Below, one piece after another: positions 54,672 through 63,417 of a DNA stretch of 64,000 nucleotides. Every line of letters begins with the position of its first letter. Positions within the stretch are counted from its first letter, which is position 1. This DNA is from Polaribacter sp. MED152 (GTDB lineage Bacteria > Bacteroidota > Bacteroidia > Flavobacteriales > Flavobacteriaceae). The DNA lies in contig NC_020830.1 in NCBI RefSeq assembly GCF_000152945.2, positions 682,001 through 746,000 of the forward strand. Reading direction: 5' to 3'. The notes under the pieces were generated by a model. It was not told where the DNA came from. It worked only from the letters and a program-made list of their open reading frames with translations, and ran no database searches. A program made the translations under genes and the position numbers.

Positions 54672-55127
54672 TTATGATTTCACCTTTAAACTCCATTGAA
54701 ACGTAAAATTAGAAACCACTACTCCATCTGAATTTACACCCTCTGCAACCAAATTAACAACCTGACCTTCTTTTGTTTCTGCCGATTTTTCTATGGCGTC
54801 TTTTATCTCATTACCATTATTACAAGTAAAAACAATTTTGCCTGTAGCTTTTTTAAAAAAATTTCCATCTTGATGTGTTACTAACATCGAAACTTTCTTT
54901 TTAGAATTTTCTATGGCTTGCATTACCAAAACTCCTGTACTCATTTCTGCAGCCATACCTTGCGCAGCCCAAAACATACTATTAAAAGGGTTTTGATTCA
55001 TCCACCTGTGCTTAATAGTTACTACACATTTTTGGTTATCTAACTCTTTAACTCTCATACCTGATAAATATCCTAAAGGAAGCTTAAAAAGCATAAAAGC
55101 ATTAATTTTCTTCGGTGTAATCTTCAT
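54672..55127 (-). CDS. DUF4442 family protein (hotdog-fold, thioesterase-like)
   Basis: A 151-residue protein from the ATG at 55127; a TTG seven codons upstream is less likely. The order KINAFMLFKLPLGYLSGMRV, TIKHRWMNQNPFNSMFWAAQ, GMAAEMSTGVLVMQAI and NGNEIKDAIEKSAETKEGQ is that of DUF4442 proteins, relatives of acyl-CoA thioesterases of the PaaI/YiiD type. The Asn-Pro-x-x-S and Glu in AAEMS correspond to the usual hotdog active-site region. The substrate is unknown; a small-molecule acyl thioester is the best guess. Confidence 0.83.
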   Translation of the reverse strand: MKITPKKINAFMLFKLPLGYLSGMRVKELDNQKCVVTIKHRWMNQNPFNSMFWAAQGMAAEMSTGVLVMQAIENSKKKVSMLVTHQDGNFFKKATGKIVFTCNNGNEIKDAIEKSAETKEGQVVNLVAEGVNSDGVVVSNFTFQWSLKVKS

Positions 55128-55219
55128 AAGTACTGAATTTGTTAGCAATGTACCACTTTTAACTGTAAGATTTGTAAAAGTACAAATGTTAAAGAAATGT
55201 TAATTACAGTACTATGTAT

Positions 55220-55251
55220 TGCATAATACCTTTTAAAAGATATATATTTGT
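55220..55251 (+). promoter_or_regulatory. Promoter of the DUF4870-PadR-PspC operon
   Basis: TTG (55220-55222), a 21-base gap and TATATTTG (55244-55251) agree with the Bacteroidota promoter pattern, 29 bases before the DUF4870 ATG. Confidence 0.5.
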
Positions 55252-55280
55252 ATAAGCAAGTATTATATTAATCATCAACC

Positions 55281-55700
55281 ATGAAAAAAAATAACGAAAG
55301 TACCAATGCTTTTTTAATACACATATCTGCATTTGCAGGTTTTATATTTCCATTTGGTAACATCATTACTCCCCTTATTGCTTGGCAAACCTTAAAAGAT
55401 AGAAGTTTGTATTTAGATGAACAAGGTAAAGAAGCCATCAACTTTAACATCAGCTACACACTGTATGTATTTTTAATTTCTATTCTTTTTATACCTTTTG
55501 CTTTTGGCTCTTTTTTTAGAAGAAGTTTTAACGACTTTCATCTAAATATAGATTTTCCAAACTTTTTTGGCTTTTTAGGTATAGGCTCTGTTGCCACAAT
55601 AATTTATATCATAGGTATTGCACTAGTTATTATTGCAAGCCTAAAGGCGAAAGAAGGTGAAGGTTATAAATATCCTTGCACCATAAAATTCATAAAATAA
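55281..55700 (+). CDS. DUF4870 family membrane protein
   Basis: A 139-residue protein with three to four hydrophobic segments. HISAFAGFIFPFGNIITPLI begins the family signature, and DEQGKEAINFNISYTLYVFL is the conserved central motif of DUF4870 (Tic20-like). Function unknown; family members often sit beside PspC or PadR genes, as here. It leads the operon, with padR ten bases downstream. Confidence 0.9.
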   Translation: MKKNNESTNAFLIHISAFAGFIFPFGNIITPLIAWQTLKDRSLYLDEQGKEAINFNISYTLYVFLISILFIPFAFGSFFRRSFNDFHLNIDFPNFFGFLGIGSVATIIYIIGIALVIIASLKAKEGEGYKYPCTIKFIK

Positions 55701-55710
55701 ATCACAATAC

Positions 55711-56055
55711 ATGAAGATTGAAAACACAAAAGCACAAATGCGAAAAGGTGTTTTAGAGTTTTGTATTTTATCTATATTAAATAGTGGAGATGCATATACT
55801 TCTGAAATTCTATCATCGCTTAAAAGTGCAGAAATGATTGTGGTTGAAGGAACCATATATCCGTTATTAACTCGTTTAAAAAACGCAGGTTTACTAACTT
55901 ATAGATGGGAAGAATCAACCTCTGGACCACCAAGAAAATACTACGTTTTAACAGAAAATGGAGGCATGTTTTTAAAAGAATTAGATAAAACATGGAACAG
56001 CTTAATAAACTCAGTTAACCAAGTAACTAGCAAAAAATCAACTACAAATGAATAA
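55711..56055 (+). CDS. PadR family transcriptional regulator
   Basis: A 114-residue winged-helix regulator. MRKGVLEFCILSILNSGDAY, EGTIYPLLTRLKNAGLLTYR and SGPPRKYYVLTENGG are the canonical PadR helix-turn-helix and wing motifs. The C-terminal helix would form the dimer. It most likely represses its own operon in response to an unknown signal. The gene overlaps pspC by eight bases, implying coupled translation. Confidence 0.94.
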   Translation: MKIENTKAQMRKGVLEFCILSILNSGDAYTSEILSSLKSAEMIVVEGTIYPLLTRLKNAGLLTYRWEESTSGPPRKYYVLTENGGMFLKELDKTWNSLINSVNQVTSKKSTTNE

Positions 56056-57778
56056 GACTATAAACATAAATTTAGGCGGATTTTTCTTCCATATAGATGA
56101 AGTTGCCTATCAAAAATTAAAAAGATATCTAGAGTCTATTTCTAGGTCTTTGAGTGATGATCCTCAAGGTAAAAATGAAATTATTGCAGATATAGAAGCA
56201 AGAATAAGTGAACTTTTATCTGAAAAAATTACAGATGCTAGACAAGTAGTAAATGAAGGTGATATAGATGATGTAATTAAAATTATGGGGCAACCAGAAG
56301 ATTATGCAGATGCTGAAGAAGCTTATAGCGATTCTAGTTATTCGTATAAAAGAAATAGTGCCTCTGGTAAAAAACTTTTTAGAGATGGTGATGATAAATT
56401 TTTGGGTGGTGTAGCATCTGGAATTGCTCACTATTTTGATATTGATACTATTTGGATTAGACTTGGTTTGTTAGCCCTATTTTTTGGAGCTGGTTTTGGT
56501 GTAATATTGTACATTATTCTTTGGATTTTATTACCTGAAGCTAAAACCACTGCAGAAAAATTGCAGATGGAAGGTGAGCCTGTAAACATTGATAATATTG
56601 AGAAAAAAATTCGTGAAGAATTTAACAATGTTTCAGAAAATGTAAGAGTGGTTGCCAATCAAGCATCAGAAAAATTAAAAGAAGGTGCCAACGAATTTTC
56701 TGATAAAATGAGCAAAACATTTTCGGGAAAGACAACAAAAAATAATGGAGCAAGTGACTTTTTTGACACTATTGGTAAAATTATCTTAGCCGTTTTTAAA
56801 GTTATTGGTAAGTTTATTGGTGTAATTATCATTTTTGTTTCTGCTGCTGTTATTTTATCTCTTATTATAGGAGGGTTTTCTGTAGGAAGCTTAGAATGGT
56901 TAAATGTAGATGGAGATTTTGTTACCTATCCTCCATTCTTTCACGATGCAATTTTACCTGTTTGGTTGTTAACATTATGTTCTTTTTTATTAATAGGTAT
57001 TCCGTTTTTAGTATTATTTATTCTAGGTCTAAGAATATTATCTAGTAACGTACAAAAACTGAATAAGCCAACATCATTAACACTTTTAGGTATTTGGATT
57101 TTATCGTTATTAGCGATGATATTTACTGGAATTGAGTTTGGATCTTCACACTCAAACTATGGAATATCAACAGAAAAAAATGAATTAAACTTTGTTGCAC
57201 AAGATACTTTAGCTATTAAAATGATAAATGATGATACTATACTTTATCGTCATAACTTAAGAAGAAGTTCTAGCAAAGAAGAAATTTTAATTGATGGCGA
57301 AAAGAAAGTTTACTCTAGTTACATCAATGTAAATGTAGAAAAAAGTAATTCTGACAAAAGTTATATGATTATTCAAAAAGAATCTAGAGGTAGAAATAAA
57401 GTATCTGCCAAAAACAATTCTAAAAAAATAGAATATGACTTTGAGATTGTAGACAACACTATTGTATTGGATGCTTATTTCTTATCTGATTTTAAAAATA
57501 TTTGGAAAGAAGAGAAAATTAACATTGCCATTTTTATTCCAGAAGGTGTAACTGTCTTTTTTGATAATAGTACTCGTAATTTCTTATATGATGTAGAAAA
57601 TACAGGAGATATTAGAGATAGAGATATGCCTAAACACCACTTTATTATGACAGAAACTACCTTAGATTGTACAGACTGTATTTCGAATTCGAAAGTAGAA
57701 ATAATAAACGAAGAGGAAAAAAATGAAGATGATAAGATAGAAATTATTGTAAAAGAAAAAAGTATTGAAGTGATTTAA
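56048..57778 (+). CDS. PspC domain protein with C-terminal beta (Toastrack-like) domain
   Basis: A 576-residue protein. Residues 1-95 are a conserved cytoplasmic segment (INLGGFFFHIDEVAYQKLKR, DIEARISELLSEKI, DVIKIMGQPEDYADAEEAY). The PspC domain is at about 105-170: KKLFRDGDDKFLGGVASGIA and IDTIWIRLGLLALFFGAGFG then ILWILLPEA. A coiled segment and three further membrane helices follow (about 245-272, 300-330, 345-362). Residues about 390-576 are a soluble beta-rich region that I infer to be a Toastrack-type domain. PspC proteins sense envelope stress. It probably acts with the PadR regulator and the lipoprotein gene downstream. Confidence 0.88.
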   Translation: MNKTININLGGFFFHIDEVAYQKLKRYLESISRSLSDDPQGKNEIIADIEARISELLSEKITDARQVVNEGDIDDVIKIMGQPEDYADAEEAYSDSSYSYKRNSASGKKLFRDGDDKFLGGVASGIAHYFDIDTIWIRLGLLALFFGAGFGVILYIILWILLPEAKTTAEKLQMEGEPVNIDNIEKKIREEFNNVSENVRVVANQASEKLKEGANEFSDKMSKTFSGKTTKNNGASDFFDTIGKIILAVFKVIGKFIGVIIIFVSAAVILSLIIGGFSVGSLEWLNVDGDFVTYPPFFHDAILPVWLLTLCSFLLIGIPFLVLFILGLRILSSNVQKLNKPTSLTLLGIWILSLLAMIFTGIEFGSSHSNYGISTEKNELNFVAQDTLAIKMINDDTILYRHNLRRSSSKEEILIDGEKKVYSSYINVNVEKSNSDKSYMIIQKESRGRNKVSAKNNSKKIEYDFEIVDNTIVLDAYFLSDFKNIWKEEKINIAIFIPEGVTVFFDNSTRNFLYDVENTGDIRDRDMPKHHFIMTETTLDCTDCISNSKVEIINEEEKNEDDKIEIIVKEKSIEVI

Positions 57779-57876
57779 CACTTCAGTACTTTAATTCTAC
57801 AACTGGGCAACTTTTCTTTAATAATTAGCGTCTATTGTAAGACATTTGACTCGTAACCAAATAAAAATCAACTATT

Positions 57877-58602
57877 ATGAAATCTATCTCAAAACAAATC
57901 GTATTCTTTTTAGCAGTAACCTTAATGCTTAGCTCATGTAATATGAACATGATGAATAGTGTTAACGGAAATAAAAATGTAGAAGTTGCAGACAGAACTG
58001 TATCTGAAGACTTTACTAAAATTAAAGTTAGTACTGGCTTAGATCTATATTTGTCTCAAGGCAATGAAAATAAAATTACCTTAGAATCAGATGAAAATTT
58101 GCATGAAATTATTTTTACTGAAGTTGAAAATGGTGAATTAAAAATTTATTCAGAAAAGAATATTTGGAATGCAAAAGCTAAAAAAGTTTATGTAACTGTA
58201 AAAGACTTAACAAGCTTAGTTGCCACAAGTGGTGCTGATGTTGTTACTGAAGAAGAATTAAATGTAAAAAATATCAATGTAATTTGTACAAGTGGTGCAG
58301 ATATAGATATTGAATTAAATGCAAATTCGGTGATAAGCACTGCAACAAGCGGATCTGATATAGAGCTAAATGGTTCTACAATTAACCATACTTCTAGTGC
58401 AACAAGTGGTGCATCTATAGAAGCTTATGGGTTAAGAAGTGAAAATGTAACTGTAAACGTTACTAGTGGAGCAGACATTAACATATACGCATCTGTAAGT
58501 TTAGATGCTAGAGCAACAAGTGGTGGAGATATTGATTATAAAGGAAAACCAAAAAATGTTCAAAAATCATCTACCTCTGGTGGAAGTATTTCAGCCAATT
58601 AA
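57877..58602 (+). CDS. Head GIN domain (DUF2807) lipoprotein
   Basis: A 241-residue lipoprotein: signal peptide with lipobox LMLSSC (Cys at about 21). The DUF2807 domain follows (RTVSEDFTKIKVSTGLDLYL, LKIYSEKNIWNAKAKKVYVT). Residues about 115-240 carry repeated ATSGASI/TSGADI-type motifs (LVATSGADVVTEEELNVKNI, TATSGSDIELNGSTI, NVTSGADINIYASV), a beta-helix-like stack with Gly-Ser turns typical for head-GIN proteins. It is co-oriented with pspC, 98 bases downstream. Function unknown. Confidence 0.9.
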   Translation: MKSISKQIVFFLAVTLMLSSCNMNMMNSVNGNKNVEVADRTVSEDFTKIKVSTGLDLYLSQGNENKITLESDENLHEIIFTEVENGELKIYSEKNIWNAKAKKVYVTVKDLTSLVATSGADVVTEEELNVKNINVICTSGADIDIELNANSVISTATSGSDIELNGSTINHTSSATSGASIEAYGLRSENVTVNVTSGADINIYASVSLDARATSGGDIDYKGKPKNVQKSSTSGGSISAN

Positions 58603-58630
58603 TAAAATTATCAATCAACCAAAATAGTTT

Positions 58631-58657
58631 TCTAAAGGCTTTATTTAAGCCTTTAGA
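58631..58657 (+). terminator. Hairpin after the head GIN gene (weak terminator)
   Basis: TCTAAAGGCTT-tattt-AAGCCTTTAGA is a perfect 11-bp stem 29 bases after the stop, followed by TTTCTTT rather than an uninterrupted T run. Confidence 0.6.
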
Positions 58658-58677
58658 TTTCTTTAAACCAACCAAAA

Positions 58678-58767
58678 ATGAGCTTTGTAAAAGGATTATC
58701 ATTTGTAAAAATTATCATCACTTTATCAATAATAATATTTAATTTTATAACAACTTTATTAGAATAG
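58678..58767 (+). CDS. Possible small membrane peptide, 29 residues
   Basis: An ATG frame encoding MSFVKGLSFVKIIITLSIII then a short end FNFITTLLE. It is one hydrophobic helix with two Lys near the start, the composition of many bacterial small membrane peptides. It lies between a hairpin and a strong terminator 47 bases after its stop, so it could be its own transcript. No clear ribosome binding site; homology cannot be judged here. Confidence 0.35.
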   Translation: MSFVKGLSFVKIIITLSIIIFNFITTLLE

Positions 58768-58813
58768 CTAACTCTAATAATTATACTAATACTTGGTTTT
58801 ATTAGTTTACTTG

Positions 58814-58856
58814 GTAAGTCGTCGTTTTTTAATTTAAAACGACGCTTACTTTTTTA
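58814..58856 (+). terminator. Strong intrinsic terminator after the small open frame
   Basis: Arms GTAAG-t-CGTCGTTTT and AAAACGACGCTTAC pair over 14 bp with one bulged T, followed by T6. It lies upstream of the TlpA gene promoter and downstream of no annotated gene but the 29-codon frame. Confidence 0.82.
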
Positions 58857-58903
58857 TACCTCTTATAAAGCTAACAAATAGCCAATATCTGCTACCAAAA
58901 TTT

Positions 58904-58911
58904 TATATTTG
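58904..58911 (+). promoter_or_regulatory. Candidate promoter -7 element for the TlpA-like gene
   Basis: TATATTTG matches TAnnTTTG, 20 bases before the ATG at 58932. Confidence 0.48.
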
Positions 58912-58931
58912 TAACATATATAAATATAAAG

Positions 58932-59966
58932 ATGAATAAATTTATACTCCTAGCCTTTAGTGCACTTCTATTAACTGCATGTGCAAACCCAACAGAAAAT
59001 AATTTTGTAACGCTTTCAGGAAGTTTAGAAAATAGTAAAGACACTATTTTATCTATTGCTAACAATACTGGTGTTCTTAAAGAAATTAAGATAGATGAGT
59101 ATGGTGTATTTAATGATACTTTAAAATTAAACTCTAGCAAAGGTGAGATCTACACGCTTTTTACAAATCCTAACAATAGAGCACCTATATTTCTAAAAAA
59201 CGGTTATGATATTACTTTAAAAGGTGATGCAGATCAATTTATGGAAAGTTTTATCTTTTCTGGCAAAGGAGCTGAAAACAGCAACTTTGTATTAGCGCAA
59301 ATACAACAAAGTCAAAGTATAGGAAATCCACAAGATGTTATAGAACTAGAAGAAGCTGCATTTAAAAAAAGAGTAAATGAAATAAAGTTTGAATATGACA
59401 GTATTTTAAACTCTTACAATAACTTAGATTCTGCCTTCTATGCTTCTATAAAAAAACAAAATGAACAAATGGTTGCTTATTTTGAGAATGCTTTTCAAGA
59501 AAACTTAACCATGGGTAAAGGAAATCCATCACCAGTATTTACAGATTATATAGATATTAAAGGTGGTACAAAGTCTTTAAGTTCATTTAAAGGAAAGTTT
59601 GTTTACATAGATGTTTGGGCAACTTGGTGTGGTCCTTGTATTCAACAAATTCCTTACTTGCAGAAATTAGAAGAGGAGTATAAAAATAAAAACATTGCTT
59701 TTGTAAGTATTTCTACAGACGAATCTCAAAGAAGTGGTGGATCTTGGGAAGCCGCAGAAAAAAAATGGAGAAACTTTGTAAAAGACAAAAATATGAGTGG
59801 TGTTCACTTATGGTCTGGAAAAGACTTTTCTTTTCAAAGAGCGTATAAAATAAATACCATTCCTAGGTTTATTTTGATAGATCCAAAAGGTAATATTGTT
59901 GATGCAAATGCACCTAGACCTTCAGATCCTAATTTAAAAAACCTTTTTACCTCTTTGGGCATTTAA
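58932..59966 (+). CDS. TlpA-like thiol-disulfide oxidoreductase lipoprotein with DUF4369 domain
   Basis: A 344-residue lipoprotein, lipobox LLLTAC (Cys 17). Residues about 25-125 form a DUF4369-type beta domain (FVTLSGSLENSKDTILSIAN, PIFLKNGYDITLKGD). A helical linker precedes the thioredoxin-fold domain (about 205-344), whose active site is WATWCGPCIQQIP (C233, C236), with the cis-Pro loop NTIPRFILIDPKG. Such proteins are periplasmic reductants for cytochrome maturation or other thiol repair; the partner is not evident here. Its stop codon overlaps that of the small gene at 59963 on the other strand by four bases. Confidence 0.92.
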   Translation: MNKFILLAFSALLLTACANPTENNFVTLSGSLENSKDTILSIANNTGVLKEIKIDEYGVFNDTLKLNSSKGEIYTLFTNPNNRAPIFLKNGYDITLKGDADQFMESFIFSGKGAENSNFVLAQIQQSQSIGNPQDVIELEEAAFKKRVNEIKFEYDSILNSYNNLDSAFYASIKKQNEQMVAYFENAFQENLTMGKGNPSPVFTDYIDIKGGTKSLSSFKGKFVYIDVWATWCGPCIQQIPYLQKLEEEYKNKNIAFVSISTDESQRSGGSWEAAEKKWRNFVKDKNMSGVHLWSGKDFSFQRAYKINTIPRFILIDPKGNIVDANAPRPSDPNLKNLFTSLGI

Positions 59967-60169
59967 TACCCAACAGAATTAACTAGTTTGCTCCCTAATC
60001 TTAAGAAATAATTCATAAAAAAGATAAAAGAAAAGAAGAAAACCATACCAACTCCAAAATCTAAAAATGATTCTAATCCATTCTGAGACATTAAGTGTTT
60101 ACCAGAATAATAAACTAAACTAAGGGTAACTAAAAATAGAAAAATCTGTTGTAAAGTGCTTTTAAACAT
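59963..60169 (-). CDS. Small two-helix membrane protein
   Basis: A 68-residue protein with two hydrophobic helices (about 5-24, LQQIFLFLVTLSLVYYSG, and 38-58, FGVGMVFFFSFIFFMNYFL) and a polar C-terminus. No family is recognised. A well-matched promoter lies on the same strand at 60236-60264, which supports a real gene. The stop overlaps the TlpA stop by four bases. Confidence 0.62.
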   Translation of the reverse strand: MFKSTLQQIFLFLVTLSLVYYSGKHLMSQNGLESFLDFGVGMVFFFSFIFFMNYFLRLGSKLVNSVGY

Positions 60170-60235
60170 AACTCAATATTTAGGGATTAATGAATAAGTA
60201 TCAGATAATTAACTTTAATATCTTTTACTTTTACT

Positions 60236-60264
60236 CAAAGATACAACCCAAATAAAGTTTACAA
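60236..60264 (-). promoter_or_regulatory. Promoter of the small two-helix membrane protein gene
   Basis: On the minus strand TTG (60264-60262), an 18-base gap and TATCTTTG (60243-60236) fit the Bacteroidota promoter consensus exactly. It would give a leader of about 60 bases. Confidence 0.58.
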
Positions 60265-60340
60265 CTAGTATCGAAGTTGAATAACAATTTACTAAAGACG
60301 AATGCAATTCAACTGTGGATTTACTAAAAATTGGATGTAC

Positions 60341-60378
60341 AAAAAAAGCGAAATTCTAAATAGAATTTCGCTTTTTTT
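60341..60378 (-). terminator. Intrinsic terminator of accA
   Basis: AAAAAAAGCGAAATTCTA and TAGAATTTCGCTTTTTTT pair perfectly over 18 bp around a two-base loop, with T7 on the minus-strand 3' side. It lies 19 bases beyond the accA stop. Confidence 0.88.
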
Positions 60379-60396
60379 ATGTTAGATTATTTTAAC

Positions 60397-61350
60397 CTAT
60401 TCTTTATATACACCCATATCTGCATATTTGTCCATTCTTTTAGACACTAAATCTGCAGGAGTTAAATCTTTAAGTTGATCAAAAGCTTTTACTATTTGCT
60501 GTTCAACCGCTTTAAAAGCCCCTTCTCTATCTGAATGTGCACCTCCAATTGGTTCTTTTATAATAGCATCTATTAACTTTAAACGCTTCATATCTGAACC
60601 TGTTAATTTTAAAGCTTCTGCTGCTTGCTCTTTAAATTCCCAACTTCTCCATAAAATTGATGAACAAGATTCAGGTGATATAACAGTATACCATGTATTT
60701 TCCATCATATATACTCTATCTCCTACTCCTATTCCTAATGCACCTCCAGAAGCTCCTTCACCAATTACAATAGTAATAATAGGTGTTTTTAAACGAGTCA
60801 TTTCTAAGATATTTCTAGCAATAGCTTCACCTTGACCTCTTTCTTCTGCTTCTAAACCAGGGTAAGCTCCAGGTGTATCTAATAAAGTAACAACAGGAAT
60901 ACTAAATTTCTCTGCCATTTTCATTAAACGTAAAGCTTTACGATATCCTTCTGGGTTTGCCATACCAAAATTTCTGTATTGACGAGTTTTGGTATTGAAA
61001 CCCTTTTGTTGCCCAATAAACATAAAAGATTGATCACCAATTTTACCTAAACCACCAATCATGGCTTTGTCATCTTTTACATTTCTATCTCCATGAAGCT
61101 CCATAAAAGTATCTCCACAAATTGCTTTAATATAATCTAAAGTATAAGGTCTATTTGGGTGTCTAGATAATTGAACTCTTTGCCAAGGAGTTAAATTTTT
61201 ATATATATTTTTTCTAGCGTCCACTAGTTTTTTCTCAATCTTTTTGCAAGTTGCAGTAACATCAACATCACTTTCTTCACCAATTATCTGACACTTTTCT
61301 AATTGTTCTTCAAGCTCTTTAATCGGCATTTCAAAATCTAAATATTCCAT
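60397..61350 (-). CDS. accA: Acetyl-CoA carboxylase carboxyltransferase subunit alpha
   Basis: A 317-residue protein of usual length. An N-terminal helix ([20 protein letters not shown]) precedes the carboxyltransferase domain with [59 protein letters not shown] and [20 protein letters not shown], all typical for AccA. It works with AccD, AccB and AccC to make malonyl-CoA. The other subunits are not in the window. It is last in a unit tgt-lptG-like-EamA-accA and follows the EamA gene by 73 bases. Confidence 0.97.
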   Translation of the reverse strand: MEYLDFEMPIKELEEQLEKCQIIGEESDVDVTATCKKIEKKLVDARKNIYKNLTPWQRVQLSRHPNRPYTLDYIKAICGDTFMELHGDRNVKDDKAMIGGLGKIGDQSFMFIGQQKGFNTKTRQYRNFGMANPEGYRKALRLMKMAEKFSIPVVTLLDTPGAYPGLEAEERGQGEAIARNILEMTRLKTPIITIVIGEGASGGALGIGVGDRVYMMENTWYTVISPESCSSILWRSWEFKEQAAEALKLTGSDMKRLKLIDAIIKEPIGGAHSDREGAFKAVEQQIVKAFDQLKDLTPADLVSKRMDKYADMGVYKE

Positions 61351-61423
61351 TTTTAGTTATTTTGATTTAGTTAATAGAATAAACAAACATACTACAAAAT
61401 TTGCTTTTTTACACCAAAAGGAA

Positions 61424-62338
61424 TTACTTTTTTGAGCCCATCTTTCGCTTCAACTTTTGTTTCAAAGTTGCTTGGTTTTTAATAACCCCATTTGCTAAAA
61501 CCACACCTAAAACAATGGCTGCACCCAAGTAAAATTCTGGATTCATTTTTTCTTTATCACCAAAAATAAAAAGAGCTAAAATAATAGCATAAATTGGCTC
61601 TAAATTGATGGTAAGCATTACTGTATAAGGAGATATGTATTTCATAACCTTAACAGAAGCTATAAAAGCATAGGCAGTACAAATGCTACTTAATACAAAG
61701 AGATAGAACCAATCCATCTTTTGCAAGACAAAAAATTCTAGTGTTATTTGGCCATTAATTACTAGATAAATAAACACAAATAAAGTTCCGAATAAAAGCT
61801 GATAAAGAGATATTCTATTCTCATCATATTTTTTAACAAACAGGCCATTTAACACTGCAAACAGTGAACCTAGAAATGAAGAAATTAGGGCATAAATAAT
61901 ACCTAGTTGATATTGGCTCTCAAAATTAAAAATGATATATAAGCCTACAATTACAAAAAGCCCAAGAATTAATTCTAAGGATTTAATTCTTCTTTTAAAA
62001 AAAACAGGTTCTATTAAAGAAGTAAAGAAAGCACCTGTACTCATAGTAACCAAGGCAACAGAAACGTTAGATACTTTTATAGCTTTGAAAAAGAAAATCC
62101 AATGAGTGGCAATAATTACTCCTGTTATTAAAAACTTAAACACACCTGTTTTATCTAGATAAAAGGACTTTTTCTTTATCAAAAAATAGAGAGCTATAAA
62201 AAGAACAGCCAAACCCATTCTAAAGAAAACTAAAGGAATAGCGTCGATAGTGATTAATGCTCCTAAAATGGCAGTAAAACCCCAAATAAATACTATAAAA
62301 TGAAGTAAAAGGTAATTTTTAAGCTTATTTTCTTGCAT
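61424..62338 (-). CDS. EamA (DMT superfamily) transporter
   Basis: A 304-residue protein with ten predicted transmembrane helices in two EamA repeats: FIVFIWGFTAILGALITIDA begins the first, VALVTMSTGAFFTSLIEPVF marks its end, and the second runs from LGIIYALISSFLGSLFAVLN to TVMLTINLEPIYAIILALFI. Such proteins export amino acids, nucleosides or similar metabolites; the substrate is unknown. The start lies 14 bases inside the upstream LptF/G gene. Confidence 0.9.
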   Translation of the reverse strand: MQENKLKNYLLLHFIVFIWGFTAILGALITIDAIPLVFFRMGLAVLFIALYFLIKKKSFYLDKTGVFKFLITGVIIATHWIFFFKAIKVSNVSVALVTMSTGAFFTSLIEPVFFKRRIKSLELILGLFVIVGLYIIFNFESQYQLGIIYALISSFLGSLFAVLNGLFVKKYDENRISLYQLLFGTLFVFIYLVINGQITLEFFVLQKMDWFYLFVLSSICTAYAFIASVKVMKYISPYTVMLTINLEPIYAIILALFIFGDKEKMNPEFYLGAAIVLGVVLANGVIKNQATLKQKLKRKMGSKK

Positions 62339-63416
62339 TTAAATACAAATAAAGAGCAATAGAACCGAAAAAGATATTTGGCATCCAAACATATATAAAT
62401 GAGTTAACACCTGCAACAGCACCTAAAACTTCAGATATTTTTAAAAGAAAAACATAGATGAACATCATACCTACACCTATTGCTAAATTTACTCCTGTAC
62501 CTCCTCTTCTCTTTCTAAATGCTAAAGCTACTGCAATTATGGTAAGTACATAAGAAGCTATTGGCAAACTAGTTCTTTTATGAAATTCTACTAAGTAAGC
62601 ATTTAAATTTTTAACTCCTCTTTTTTCTGAAATTTCAATAAATTTTAGCAATTCATCAGAAGGCATTTCTTGAGACAAAGCTGATTTATATATTAAATCT
62701 CTAGGTGTAAAATTAAATACAGTATCAATTTTATTACCTGAAAATATACTGTCTTTATCGTCGTAAATTTTTCTTAACCTCCAGTTTTGAAGTGCGAAAG
62801 TAGAATCTTTATCATTATACCTAATATTGTCTGCTACCAATTTAGATTTCATTGTTAAACCATCATAAACTTCAGATGTAAAATCATAACCAGCATTACT
62901 TTGCGTGTTAAAATTTCTAATAAAAATATAGGTACTATCTGTGAGTTGTAAACTAAAATCACTTATGTATTTAAACTCTTGATTCTGACGCTTATTTTTA
63001 ATATAAGTCAGTTCAAATTTCTTTCGAATTTTACTACTACTTGGAACCACAAAATGATTCATTGCCAATGACAATAAGGTAATTAATGTAGCACCTATAA
63101 AATAAGGAAATAAAAATCGTGTAAATGAAATTTTAGCATTGTTAATTGCAATAATTTCAGTGTTGTTAGATAGTTTAGAGGTAAATAAAATTACAGCAAT
63201 AAACAACGCCAATGGCATAAAAGTGTTGGCGTAATAGATTATAAAATTGATGTAATACTCATCTACAATTTGTAGAAAACCTAAATCTTGATGCTCTAAA
63301 AAATTATCAATTTTTTCTGCTATATCAATAGCAATAGCAATTGGAATCAATATTAACAAGGTAAACAAAAAGGTTACCAAAAATCGTTTTAATATGTACC
63401 AATCTAAAATCTTCAA
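62325..63416 (-). CDS. LptF/LptG family permease (LPS export ABC transporter)
   Basis: A 363-residue protein with six transmembrane helices (three N-terminal, to about residue 125, and three from about 275) and a periplasmic beta-jellyroll in between (about 130-260). DWYILKRFLVTFLFTLLILI, NTEIIAINNAKISFTRFLF and KRTSLPIASYVLTIIAVALA are typical. LptF and LptG extract LPS from the inner membrane with LptB. I cannot tell LptF from LptG here; a second permease gene is not adjacent. The start is TTG, two bases after the tgt stop. Confidence 0.9.
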   Translation of the reverse strand: MKILDWYILKRFLVTFLFTLLILIPIAIAIDIAEKIDNFLEHQDLGFLQIVDEYYINFIIYYANTFMPLALFIAVILFTSKLSNNTEIIAINNAKISFTRFLFPYFIGATLITLLSLAMNHFVVPSSSKIRKKFELTYIKNKRQNQEFKYISDFSLQLTDSTYIFIRNFNTQSNAGYDFTSEVYDGLTMKSKLVADNIRYNDKDSTFALQNWRLRKIYDDKDSIFSGNKIDTVFNFTPRDLIYKSALSQEMPSDELLKFIEISEKRGVKNLNAYLVEFHKRTSLPIASYVLTIIAVALAFRKRRGGTGVNLAIGVGMMFIYVFLLKISEVLGAVAGVNSFIYVWMPNIFFGSIALYLYLNARK

Positions 63417-63417
63417 A

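Larger units (their letters stand above)
58603..58931. other. Region after the head GIN gene with a small open frame and two hairpins
   Basis: A 329-base stretch. It holds a hairpin at 58631-58657, a 29-codon hydrophobic open frame (58678-58767), a strong terminator (58814-58856) and the promoter of the TlpA gene (58904-58911). Confidence 0.6.

Noticed and set aside
60275..60314. Inverted repeat AGTTGAAT ... ATTCAACT upstream of the small membrane protein
   Set aside because: The arms are eight bases with a 24-base loop in very AT-rich DNA, with no position that suggests a site; chance is likely.
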